The notes beneath the pieces were generated by a model. The model made no database searches. It was not told the origin of the DNA and saw only the letters and a program-made list of their open reading frames with translations. 63,581 nucleotides of DNA from Kitasatospora sp. GP82 (GTDB lineage Bacteria > Actinomycetota > Actinomycetes > Streptomycetales > Streptomycetaceae), in NCBI RefSeq assembly GCF_029892105.1, contig NZ_JARZAJ010000037.1:1-63581 (forward strand). The letters run 5' to 3'. The translations under genes were made by a program, and so were the position numbers. Positions 26,682-34,203 of the stretch are shown one piece after another. How positions within the stretch are numbered: the first letter of the stretch is position 1; each line of letters starts with the position of its first letter.

Positions 26682-27679
26682 GCACGACGAGCACCGCGGA
26701 CACGCGGAGCCCGAACGTCCGGGAGGTCGTCGTCACGGGCGTCGGACTGGCGCTCCCCGGTGTCGCGACGTACGGCGACCTCCTCGGACCTCTGCCGGGG
26801 GTGGGCGGCTTCGACCCGGCCACCGGACTCAGCGGACGCGAGCTGCGCCACAAGGACCGCGCGTCCCGGCTCGCCCTGCGCGCGGTCGAGTCCGCACTCC
26901 TCGACGCGGGTCTGACCGACGCCGACGCGACGTTCACGGGCGCGGCTGATGCGACCGCCGTCGTGGTCAGCACCAACCTGGGCAACGCGGACAGTGTCTG
27001 CGAAGCCGTCGACACGATCGCCAGAGCAGGCGTCAGGGGCCTCAGTCCCTTGGGCCTGCCCCAGACCTCAAGCAACGTCATCGCCGGCTGGGTGGCCATC
27101 CGCTACGGGCTGCGCGGCCCCAACCTCACCGTCTGCAACGGCGTCACGAGCGGTCTGGACGCCCTCGCCTGGGCCCGGAACCTCATCGTGGCCGGGCGCG
27201 CCGAAGCAGCCGTCGTCGTCGGCGTCGAACCAGCCAACGACGTGGCGACGAAGCTGCTCGGCGAGCAGTCCACCGACGCGGCGGTCGCCGTCGTCCTCGA
27301 ACCGGCGGACGCAGCCGCTTCCCGTGGCGCACGGCCTCGCGCCACGATCGCCGGGTACGCGCGGGCCCGGGACCTCGCCGCGGCGCTGGCCGCCGCCGGT
27401 GTGACGCAGTGGGAATCCCTCGGACTGTGGCTCGGGGACGAGACGGGTGCCGGGGCTGGCCGGCTGCTCGCAGCCACTCGCCGGATCGACCTGGAAGCCC
27501 GGCTGGGCCCGCTGTCCGGGGCGCTCGGCGTCCTGCAGTGCGCCGCCGCGGCTGCCCACCTGGAGAGCGGCGCCGCCGGGAACGTGCTCGCCACGGCCGG
27601 AGGCCCTCGCTACGACGCGGCGGCCACTGTGCTGCTGACCACTAGTCCATTTACGCAGGAGCCGGGGGAACACCCATGA
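26678..27679 (+). CDS. Ketosynthase-like partner lacking the active-site Cys
   Basis: The 333-residue product has the N-terminal thiolase-fold half of a ketosynthase (VREVVVTGVGLALPG, NVIAGWVAIRYGLRGPN). At the catalytic position it reads CNGVTSGLDAL, with Val156 where the nucleophilic Cys should be. The C-terminal His motifs are absent and the protein is about 70 residues short. This is the pattern of a chain-length-factor-like partner or inactive subunit. It overlaps both neighbours in ATGA, so equimolar production with the active synthase at 25545 is likely. Confidence 0.75.
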   Translation: MSTTSTADTRSPNVREVVVTGVGLALPGVATYGDLLGPLPGVGGFDPATGLSGRELRHKDRASRLALRAVESALLDAGLTDADATFTGAADATAVVVSTNLGNADSVCEAVDTIARAGVRGLSPLGLPQTSSNVIAGWVAIRYGLRGPNLTVCNGVTSGLDALAWARNLIVAGRAEAAVVVGVEPANDVATKLLGEQSTDAAVAVVLEPADAAASRGARPRATIAGYARARDLAAALAAAGVTQWESLGLWLGDETGAGAGRLLAATRRIDLEARLGPLSGALGVLQCAAAAAHLESGAAGNVLATAGGPRYDAAATVLLTTSPFTQEPGEHP

Positions 27680-28677
27680 CCAGTGCGACCGTCAACATCG
27701 AGGATCTCCGCGCCCTGATAGCCGGCGTACTGGAGATCGACCCCGGGGAGGTCACCGACGAGGCGCACTTCGCCGACGAGCTCGACATCGACTCGCTGCT
27801 GATGCTCGAGATCTCCACCCGCATGGAGAACGCGTTCGGCGTCCCGGAGAACACCGTGGCCATCAGCGCTGCCAGGACCCTCGCCGAGCTGCACGCCTTC
27901 GTCGTCTCGAAGCGCGTCGGCGAGACGTCGGCCGGCCCGGTCATCCGCCCCAGGCCGCTGAGCGACCCGGCGGTGCGCCTGTTCCTGTTCCACCACGCCG
28001 GCGGCTCGCACCTGCTCTACCGGGGCTGGGCGGAGCACTTCCCCCAGGACTGGGAACTCTGCCTCCTGGAGGCCCCCGGCCGAGGCCAGCTGCAGACACT
28101 CCCGCTGATCGACGACTGCGACCGGCTGGTCGACTACTTCCACACCGCTGTCGCTCCCCTGCTCGACCGGCCCTTCGGGTTCTTCGGCCACAGCCTGGGC
28201 GCCCTCATCGCCTACCAGCTCACCCGTCGGCTTCAGCACGAGGGGGACCCGCTCCCCACCTGGCTGGGTGTGTCCGCCTACGGCGCCCCACGAGGCGAGG
28301 CCGGCACCGACGCCCGCCCTCACCTGATGTCCGACGACGAACTGCGCGGCTGGCTGCGGAACGTGGGCGGCAGTACCCCGCAGCTCCTCGACGACGACGC
28401 CGTCTGGCGCACGTTCGCCCCGGTGTTCCGCAGCGACTTCAAACTCCTGGACACCTGGGCGCCTCCCCGCGACCCCGAGCCGCTGCCCGTTCCACTCTCG
28501 GTGTTCGGGGGCCGCCACGACATGCTGATCGACGAGGCCGGTCTGCTCTCCTGGCAAGCGTTCACCACGAACTTCCGCGGACTCGAGATGTACGAGGGCG
28601 ACCACTTCTACGTGATGGACCACCAGCGACCCCTCGCTGCCGCCATCACGGACGCGATGCGTTCCGCCGCTGCATGA
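27676..28677 (+). CDS. Acyl carrier protein-thioesterase fusion
   Basis: The 333-residue product joins a carrier domain (Ser40 in DELDIDSLLMLEI) to an alpha/beta-hydrolase thioesterase of the type II family. The latter has FLFHHAGGSHLLYRGW, nucleophile Ser173 in FGHSLGALIAYQL, an acidic FGGRHDML loop and the catalytic His in YEGDHFYV. It should carry the growing chain and release the product, or edit misloaded carriers. It overlaps the upstream gene in ATGA and is the last + strand gene of the cluster; the convergent gene at 28752 follows after 74 bases. Confidence 0.87.
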   Translation: MTSATVNIEDLRALIAGVLEIDPGEVTDEAHFADELDIDSLLMLEISTRMENAFGVPENTVAISAARTLAELHAFVVSKRVGETSAGPVIRPRPLSDPAVRLFLFHHAGGSHLLYRGWAEHFPQDWELCLLEAPGRGQLQTLPLIDDCDRLVDYFHTAVAPLLDRPFGFFGHSLGALIAYQLTRRLQHEGDPLPTWLGVSAYGAPRGEAGTDARPHLMSDDELRGWLRNVGGSTPQLLDDDAVWRTFAPVFRSDFKLLDTWAPPRDPEPLPVPLSVFGGRHDMLIDEAGLLSWQAFTTNFRGLEMYEGDHFYVMDHQRPLAAAITDAMRSAAA

Positions 28678-28751
28678 GCTCGCTCCCACCACCCCACCTG
28701 CTGGCTGATCAATCCCACCAGGGTGCCCGCAGCGGGCGCGGGGACGGGCCC

Positions 28752-29141
28752 TCAGGCGTCGGGATCGACTTCGGGGTGCGTGAACCGCACGGGCCTGCCC
28801 AGCGACCGGGCGTAGGCGATCTCGGCCCGGGTGCTGTCTCCGATGTAGTCGCCGACCACGAGCACCTCATCGGCGAGCAGGATCTTCGCCCGGTGCAGTT
28901 CGTCGAGTCGAACCTTCAGCGCCTCAGCCTCGGCAGGGTCGGACCACAGCGCGTGCGGCGACTTCAGGTCGCAACCCGGCTTGACGACAATCCTCCCGGC
29001 CTTGGTCTCCAGCAGATCGGCCTCGGCCATCTCTGCCATGAAGCGAGTGGAGCCGCAGATCGCGACGATACGCGGGAAACTCAGCTGCTTCTTCGCCTCG
29101 GCGAGCTTCTCCTCGGGGGTGATCACTTGCGGGGACAACAC
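28752..29141 (-). CDS. Small nucleoside 2-deoxyribosyltransferase-like protein
   Basis: The 129-residue product starts at GTG 29141, five bases after a perfect AGGAGG; a longer frame to 29198 has no such site. It shows the same fold as the domain at 22810 in compact form: RIVAICGSTRFMAEMAEADL, then ADEVLVVGDYIGDSTRAEIA with the Glu that would be catalytic, and GRPVRFTHPE. Similar small proteins are common in actinomycetes, and some may bind rather than cleave nucleosides. It converges on the biosynthetic cluster and may be independent of it. Confidence 0.75.
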   Translation of the reverse strand: MLSPQVITPEEKLAEAKKQLSFPRIVAICGSTRFMAEMAEADLLETKAGRIVVKPGCDLKSPHALWSDPAEAEALKVRLDELHRAKILLADEVLVVGDYIGDSTRAEIAYARSLGRPVRFTHPEVDPDA

Positions 29142-29490
29142 TGGTTCCTCCTGGCGGTGCGGCCCGTGGGGTGCCGGCGTAGACGAGAGCGAAGGCATCC
29201 AAGATCATCTTTTGGTAAACGACGTGGACACCCGCGCGCCCGCACTTTATGCGACGAGCATCCCTCCCGGTGCCGCGGCGCCCGCCGGTCCGCCCTACGT
29301 TCCGCCTGTGCGATGCCGAACCGGTTGCCCTCGTCACGAAGAGCCGGTGTCGGTCACCGCGTTCACCGCCTCGATCAGCCGGGTTCACGCCGCAGGGCGC
29401 CGCGGTGTCGGCTTGGCCGGCCGGCTTCCTGCCGGCAGCTGGCGGCGGTGCCGGGTACTGGCCCAACCCGAACGAGGGAGGCGCAATCAG
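29142..29490. other. Divergent intergenic region
   Basis: This 349-base region separates two divergently transcribed genes. An AT-rich patch at about 29198-29222 (ATCATCTTTTGGTAAACG) is a likely promoter location. The right end holds the ribosome site GGGAGG of the next gene. I see no gene or strong hairpin. Confidence 0.45.
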
Positions 29491-29727
29491 ATGACCGCAT
29501 TGACGGAGCGCTGTCCGTCGGTGACCATGCGGACCCGCCGCACCTGGCGCGGCCCGACGCAGCTCGCTGAGCGCCTGGCGGCCGGCCGGGCCGGGGAACT
29601 GGTCGTGCTCGGCCAGCTGCTGCAGGCCTGCGGCAGAGGTGTCCACCCCACGCTCACTCCGCACATCGCCCGACACATCGCCCACCGGGCCGAACCCCTC
29701 ACCGGGACCCCCGTGCCCGCGTCCTGA
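29491..29727 (+). CDS. Small hypothetical protein
   Basis: The 78-residue product starts at ATG 29491, ten bases after GGGAGG. The middle (TQLAERLAAGRAGELVVLGQLLQACG) is an amphipathic helical pair. The end carries His-rich TLTPHIARHIAHRAE. I do not recognise it. It lies 67 bases before the kinase-like gene and may be co-transcribed with it. Confidence 0.5.
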   Translation: MTALTERCPSVTMRTRRTWRGPTQLAERLAAGRAGELVVLGQLLQACGRGVHPTLTPHIARHIAHRAEPLTGTPVPAS

Positions 29728-29794
29728 CCGCCCCGACCACCTGCCGCCCGCTCATCATCCGACCACTATCGCTGTGCGCTTCGACGAGGAGACC

Positions 29795-30895
29795 ATGTCC
29801 ACCGCATCTCGCCAGCCCGCCACCGCGCCGGCCGCCGCGCCCTCCACACCCGGCCGCACCGCGGAGGAGGAGCAGATCACGGCGGTCGCCGACACGCTGG
29901 TGCTCGCGTACGGACTGCACCCGGCAGAAATCACGCGAATCCCGGAGGGCACCGCGACGGACAACTACGCCGTCGTGGACCGGACAGGCCGTTGGTACTT
30001 CGCCAAGGTCTATCGCGGTCAAGATCGCCTGGCCCTTGAGCGGGCGTCGGTCGAACTGTCCGAGTACGCCGCCGACGGAGGTGTCGCCACCGCGCGGGCA
30101 ATCCGGACGCGCGGGCACGAACTCATCGAGACACACGGCCGCCTGCCCATGTCGCTGTGGTCGTACGTGCCGCACACCGAGACTGCCGAGGGGACCCTGA
30201 GGGGTGCGCGGTGGGCAGCAGCCGGCGCCGCGATGGGCTGCCTCCACCGCCGACTCGCCACTCACCCCGCCGCCGCACCCACCCTGGAACCGGGTGCCGC
30301 GTTGTGCGACGTGGCCACCGCACGCCACCGCTTCGAGAGACTGATTCTCGCGTACCAGCACAGGCCCACGCTTGGGGAGTTCGAGACATGGGCTCTGCAG
30401 GCGGCGCGCGAGCGACAAGCCGTCCTGGGCGACGTCGAGCGCATCCTCGCTTCACTTCCACAGCTGACGGTCCAGGTCATGCACGGCGACCTGGCAGGCC
30501 CCAACGTCCTGGTGACGAACGACGATGTCGCCGCGATCGTGGACTTCGGACCACCCACACCTGGGTACCTCGCCTGGGAAATCGTGCGCCTCGGCTGCGA
30601 CCCCAAGAGCGTCCTGTCCAACGGTGTGGAGAGCTGGCTCAAGGGATACACCGATCTCGCCCTCGCCTATCGAGACGCCAACCCCAAGGCGCCTGCGGAC
30701 GACCTCGTGTCCTCGCTTCGTGTCGGCTGTGCAGCCAAGCTCTGCTCGACCTTTCCGCTGTCGGCACCAGTGGAACGACCGCACCTCGTCGACGCCGCCC
30801 TCGAGTCCTACGCGCGGGCACGGCACGAGGTAGCTCTGATGCTGCTGAACCGGCTACCTGTCTTGGAGGAGGCCCTGAGTGACGCTCTTCGCTGA
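29795..30895 (+). CDS. Phosphotransferase-family (APH-like) kinase
   Basis: The 366-residue product starts at ATG 29795 after GAGGAG. It has the bilobed APH/choline kinase pattern: a nucleotide-lobe Lys in RWYFAKVYRGQ, catalytic loop VMHGDLAGPNVLV with the Asp, and the metal-binding Asp in AAIVDFGPP. Substrates of this family range from antibiotics to small metabolites; nothing here fixes the substrate. It lies downstream of the biosynthetic cluster and could modify or detoxify its product, but the direction and the gap leave it uncertain. Confidence 0.8.
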   Translation: MSTASRQPATAPAAAPSTPGRTAEEEQITAVADTLVLAYGLHPAEITRIPEGTATDNYAVVDRTGRWYFAKVYRGQDRLALERASVELSEYAADGGVATARAIRTRGHELIETHGRLPMSLWSYVPHTETAEGTLRGARWAAAGAAMGCLHRRLATHPAAAPTLEPGAALCDVATARHRFERLILAYQHRPTLGEFETWALQAARERQAVLGDVERILASLPQLTVQVMHGDLAGPNVLVTNDDVAAIVDFGPPTPGYLAWEIVRLGCDPKSVLSNGVESWLKGYTDLALAYRDANPKAPADDLVSSLRVGCAAKLCSTFPLSAPVERPHLVDAALESYARARHEVALMLLNRLPVLEEALSDALR

Positions 30896-31130
30896 GTTCA
30901 TGGCGTTCATGGGTCCCGCAGGCCCGGAGAGCGAACTCGACTGTCCGGGCTTGTTAGAGCAGCTGGGCACGCAGAGCCGGCCGCGGGCGCGGAGGCCTGG
31001 GCGCCGAGCTCGGGGTGGAGCCGGGCGGTTGCTGGTGCGGGTCGCCGTACGCCAGCCGACACGCCGCCCGAGTCCCCCCGACGGAGGAATCCCCACCGAG
31101 CCGCCCACCACCACGCCGAACCGGCAATAG
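30879..31130 (+). CDS. Possible small coupled open frame
   Basis: A frame of 83 residues begins at GTG 30879, six bases after GGAGGAGG, and overlaps the end of the kinase gene by 17 bases. It begins TLFAEFMAFMGPAGPESEL, then becomes Arg/Pro-rich and unconvincing. The FMAFM segment is encoded by the third copy of the GTTCAT motif (30896-30915). The strong ribosome site argues for translation, while the tail argues against a stable protein. Confidence 0.3.
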   Translation: MTLFAEFMAFMGPAGPESELDCPGLLEQLGTQSRPRARRPGRRARGGAGRLLVRVAVRQPTRRPSPPDGGIPTEPPTTTPNRQ

Positions 31131-31139
31131 GGTGGCCGA

Positions 31140-32271
31140 ATGAGCTCCCAAGTGCCCATGAAAGAGCGGGCCTTGAACCCGGATCGGATCGCCCGGATCG
31201 GGCGCGAGATGCAGGCCGCCTGCCCCGGCTTCGACGCCGCCTCGTTCACCGCCCGGGTCACCGCCGACCTGCCCAGCCTGGAGCTCAAGGCCCGCATCGC
31301 CCGCACCGCCGAGGGCCTGCACCAGCACCTTCCCGTCACCGGGCCCACCGCCCTCGACACCGTGCTGCGCTCCCTGCCGGCCACCCCGGAGGCCGCTGGC
31401 GCGGAAACCGAATTCGGCCTCTACATCTACGCCCCCCACTCCGCCTACGTCGCCGCCCACCACCTCCACCCCGAGCGGCTCGACCAGGCATTCGACGCGC
31501 TCGCCACGATCACCCCGTACTTCTCCGCCGAGGACGCCGTCCGCACCTTCCTCACCACCTACCCCGAGCGGACGCTGGCGGCTGCCGCCACGTGGGCCAC
31601 CGCCGCCGACCACCGGGTGCGGCGCCTGGCCAGCGAGGCCCTGCGCCCCCACCTGCCCTGGTCAACCGGCACCGGCCTGCCCGTCGACACCGCCCTGCCG
31701 CTGCTCGACGCGCTGTACGCCGACAGCAGCCGCTTCGTAACCACGTCGGTCGCCAACCATCTGCGCGATCGCCCGCACCCAACCCGACCTCGTCCTCGCC
31801 ACCCTGACCAGGTGGCGCACCGAAGGGCGCGCCACACCCACCGAACTCGCCTTCATCACCCGCGAGGCGCTCAAGGCCCGCCTCAAGGACGGCTGGGCGC
31901 CCGCCTACACCCTGACCGGATACGACCCGCAAGCGGCCGTCAGCGTCAGCCCCCTCCGCCTGCCCCACACCGAGTACCGGCTGGGCGACAACCTCGCCTT
32001 CGAGGCCGACCTCACCGCCCCCACCGACACCCTGGTGCACGTCATGTACGTCCTGACCCGCACCGACACCGACACCGCGGCCCGGGAGAAGGTCGCCCAC
32101 CTCACCCGGGCCACCGTCAAGGCCGGCGCACCACTGCACCTGAACAAAACCCACCTCCTGAAGTCCACCGGCACCGCCGCCCTCGCACCGGGCAGCTACC
32201 ACCTCGCGCTCCAGGTCAACGGCCGCCGCCACCCCCCGGCGCTGCTCCGCATCACCAACCGCCCGGCCTGA
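31140..32271 (+). pseudogene. Frameshifted AlkD-type DNA alkylation repair protein
   Basis: The first part (PMKERALNPDRIARIG, LARTAEGLHQHLP-like helices) and the continuation in another frame (LVLATLTRWRTEG, ELAFITREALKARLKDGW) form a single HEAT-repeat protein of the AlkD group. These are glycosylases for bulky alkylated bases. The frame breaks at about 31765. There SVANHL should continue DIARTQPDLV, but two bases appear missing, and the original frame runs on into Arg/Pro-rich text. A C-terminal strand-rich extension (YHLALQVNGRRHPPALL) ends at 32271. It is either a real pseudogene or a sequencing error. Confidence 0.75.
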
Positions 32272-32382
32272 CCAGGACGGCCCCGCCGCACGCAGGCCCT
32301 GGCACCGTCAGGCCCCGCGCGCACCGATCGCAGCACCACACCGCCGCCCGTTCGACCAGCCGATCCCGAGGAGCAGCCCGCA

Positions 32383-32646
32383 GTGATCCCCGCTCAACCC
32401 GACCACGACCGCCGCCAACGGCTGCTCCAGGACCTCGCCGCCATCAGCGCCTGGGACTCGATGGAGGCCCAGCACCTGAGGGAGACCGCGGCGTGGATCT
32501 CCAGCGGGGCACCGCTGGACCGGATCGCGTTCGATGTGCCCGACCCGCACCTGGTCGCCTACTTCATCGTCGCTGACCCTGACCGTGAAGAGCTCCTGCT
32601 GGGCCACCACATCAAGAGCGGCCTGCGCCTGCCGGCCGGCGGTTAG
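32383..32646 (+). pseudogene. Nudix hydrolase, 5' half (split by element 1)
   Basis: The frame starts at GTG 32383 and encodes 87 residues of a Nudix protein: an N-terminal helical part, then HLVAYFIVADPDREELLLGH and GLRLPAGG. It stops at a TAG made by foreign sequence, exactly where the Nudix box should begin. The missing half starts at 46630 with HGEVGEGVHAAAVREVLEETG. Joining 32643 to 46630 gives 246 codons in frame with a perfect Nudix box. Confidence 0.88.
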
Positions 32647-32736
32647 GACAAGCATCTGTACATGTCTCAGCGGTTGATCGACTCGGTCGTCAGAACGCCG
32701 AAGATCGGTTAGGTTCACGGCTCCTCACCTGTCTCA
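32637..32736 (+). repeat. Left end of element 1
   Basis: The core CGGCGGT (32637-32643) is followed by TAGGACAAGCATCTG and TGTCTCA at 32663-32669, 20 bases from the junction. A second TGTCTCA lies at 32730-32736, just before the first recombinase. The right end reads inward as TTATGAACAGTTCGCATGTC, so the two ends are imperfect inverted repeats. The copy next to the gene could also let the recombinase control its own transcription. Confidence 0.7.
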
Positions 32737-32745
32737 AGGAGCTGC

Positions 32746-34203
32746 ATGGACTACTTCTTCACGTCCCGAGATAAGGTCCGGCGCTACCCGGATGTGGTGG
32801 ACGGTGTCGAGCTGGATGCCGTCCGCTACGTCACCCGCGACCGGGCGGTCACGGACGGAACCCCGTTCTTCCTCGGCACGGATATGCGTCCCCTGGAACC
32901 GCACTGCTCGTTCTTCCGCGAGATGGCCAAGACCAACAAGGCCAAGTCGCTACAGGACTACGCGTACGACTTCCTCGGCTTGGACGACTTCCTCTCATCG
33001 CTGGACCCGCCAAGCGATGTGCTGTCGGCTACGGAGGATGACCTCCTGGCCTACCGCGAGCACTGCACGAAGTACCGAGACGAGCCGATGAGGCCGGCGA
33101 GCTGGCGACGCCACCGGACCACTCTCAACAACTTCTACAACTGGGCTGTCGAGACCGGGTTGCTGGAGCGGCGACCTTACCTCCGCAAGGCGAACGGCCG
33201 AGATGTACTGTCCGGCGACGCAGTTGCAGAGCTTGCCGTCCGCTGCTTGACGTACGACCAGTGGTGGCTGCTCGACCGCGTCGGGCTGCGGGGGCTGCGT
33301 CCGGACGGCTCCGTCGATCCGACCTTCCGCTCAGCGCACCCACTGCGCAACAGTTGCGGCGGCAACCTCTCCATCACGACGGGTCTGCGTCTGCGTGAGT
33401 TCCGTGCCCTGCTCGACGTCGAGGTCGGCGCCCCCCGACGCGACGGCACGGCCGCGGAGGTGGATCTCCAGGCGATAGCCAAGTTCGGTCTGCCCCGCAC
33501 GGTGGAGGTCCAGGACCGCGTGCTGCGGGAGATTGACTGGTACCGGAAGGCCGAGCGGGCCGGCGTCGTTCGCAAGGCCGCGAAGAATCTGTGGCGGCGG
33601 CGTGAGGAACTGTTCGTCGTCAGCGACGTCAACCATCGCCAGATGAAGGTCAGCGGGGTGCTGCACGGCCGCCGCAGGACGTTCGCGATCTCGGCCATGG
33701 ACGCCGCACTGCGAAAGATCACCGTGTTCGAGGCGGACCACGGGCTCGAAGCGATGGCGCTGTTCGTCGGGCGGCCCGGCCTGATGGTGAGCAACCAGCG
33801 GTGGGAGCAGGTCTTCGCCAGTGCGCACTCGCGGGCCCAGCGGCTGAGCGCGGAGTGCGAGACCACAGTGGAAATGCCCCGGTCTGTGCGAATACATGAT
33901 CTTCGCCATACTTTCGCCGTCTACATGCTGGAGATGATGACCGAGATCCTCCGCGCTCAGGACGCGGAGGAGTTCGCCCGCAGCGGGCGGGTGCCCACCT
34001 ACGCCGCCGACCACCAGGCCCGCAACCCGTTCCTGACCCTGATGGGGTTGCTCGGACATCGGCGCCCCGAATCGACCATGCGGTACCTGACGTACAAGAA
34101 GCGAACGAATCTGCTGGTGGCGCAAGCAGTCCAGGCATGGAACGACCAGGACCGCACGTTTGCGGACCTGGCCCTGCAGCGCTCCTCCGGTTGGGGAATC
34201 TGA
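32746..34203 (+). CDS. Tyrosine recombinase A of element 1
   Basis: The 485-residue product starts at ATG 32746 behind AAGGAG. It has an N-terminal SAM-like core-binding region and a full catalytic set: Arg215 in TTGLRLREF, His384-x-x-Arg387 in HDLRHTFA, His438 in LLGHRRP and the nucleophile Tyr447 in MRYLTYKK. It corresponds to the TnpA position in Tn554-type sets. It is the first of four overlapping genes, and its stop overlaps the next start in TGATG. It should cut and rejoin the element ends together with the next two proteins. Confidence 0.88.
   Translation: MDYFFTSRDKVRRYPDVVDGVELDAVRYVTRDRAVTDGTPFFLGTDMRPLEPHCSFFREMAKTNKAKSLQDYAYDFLGLDDFLSSLDPPSDVLSATEDDLLAYREHCTKYRDEPMRPASWRRHRTTLNNFYNWAVETGLLERRPYLRKANGRDVLSGDAVAELAVRCLTYDQWWLLDRVGLRGLRPDGSVDPTFRSAHPLRNSCGGNLSITTGLRLREFRALLDVEVGAPRRDGTAAEVDLQAIAKFGLPRTVEVQDRVLREIDWYRKAERAGVVRKAAKNLWRRREELFVVSDVNHRQMKVSGVLHGRRRTFAISAMDAALRKITVFEADHGLEAMALFVGRPGLMVSNQRWEQVFASAHSRAQRLSAECETTVEMPRSVRIHDLRHTFAVYMLEMMTEILRAQDAEEFARSGRVPTYAADHQARNPFLTLMGLLGHRRPESTMRYLTYKKRTNLLVAQAVQAWNDQDRTFADLALQRSSGWGI

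Noticed and set aside
28752..29198. Longer form of the small deoxyribosyltransferase-like gene
   Set aside because: The perfect AGGAGG five bases before GTG 29141 defines the start; the extra 19 residues have no site of their own.
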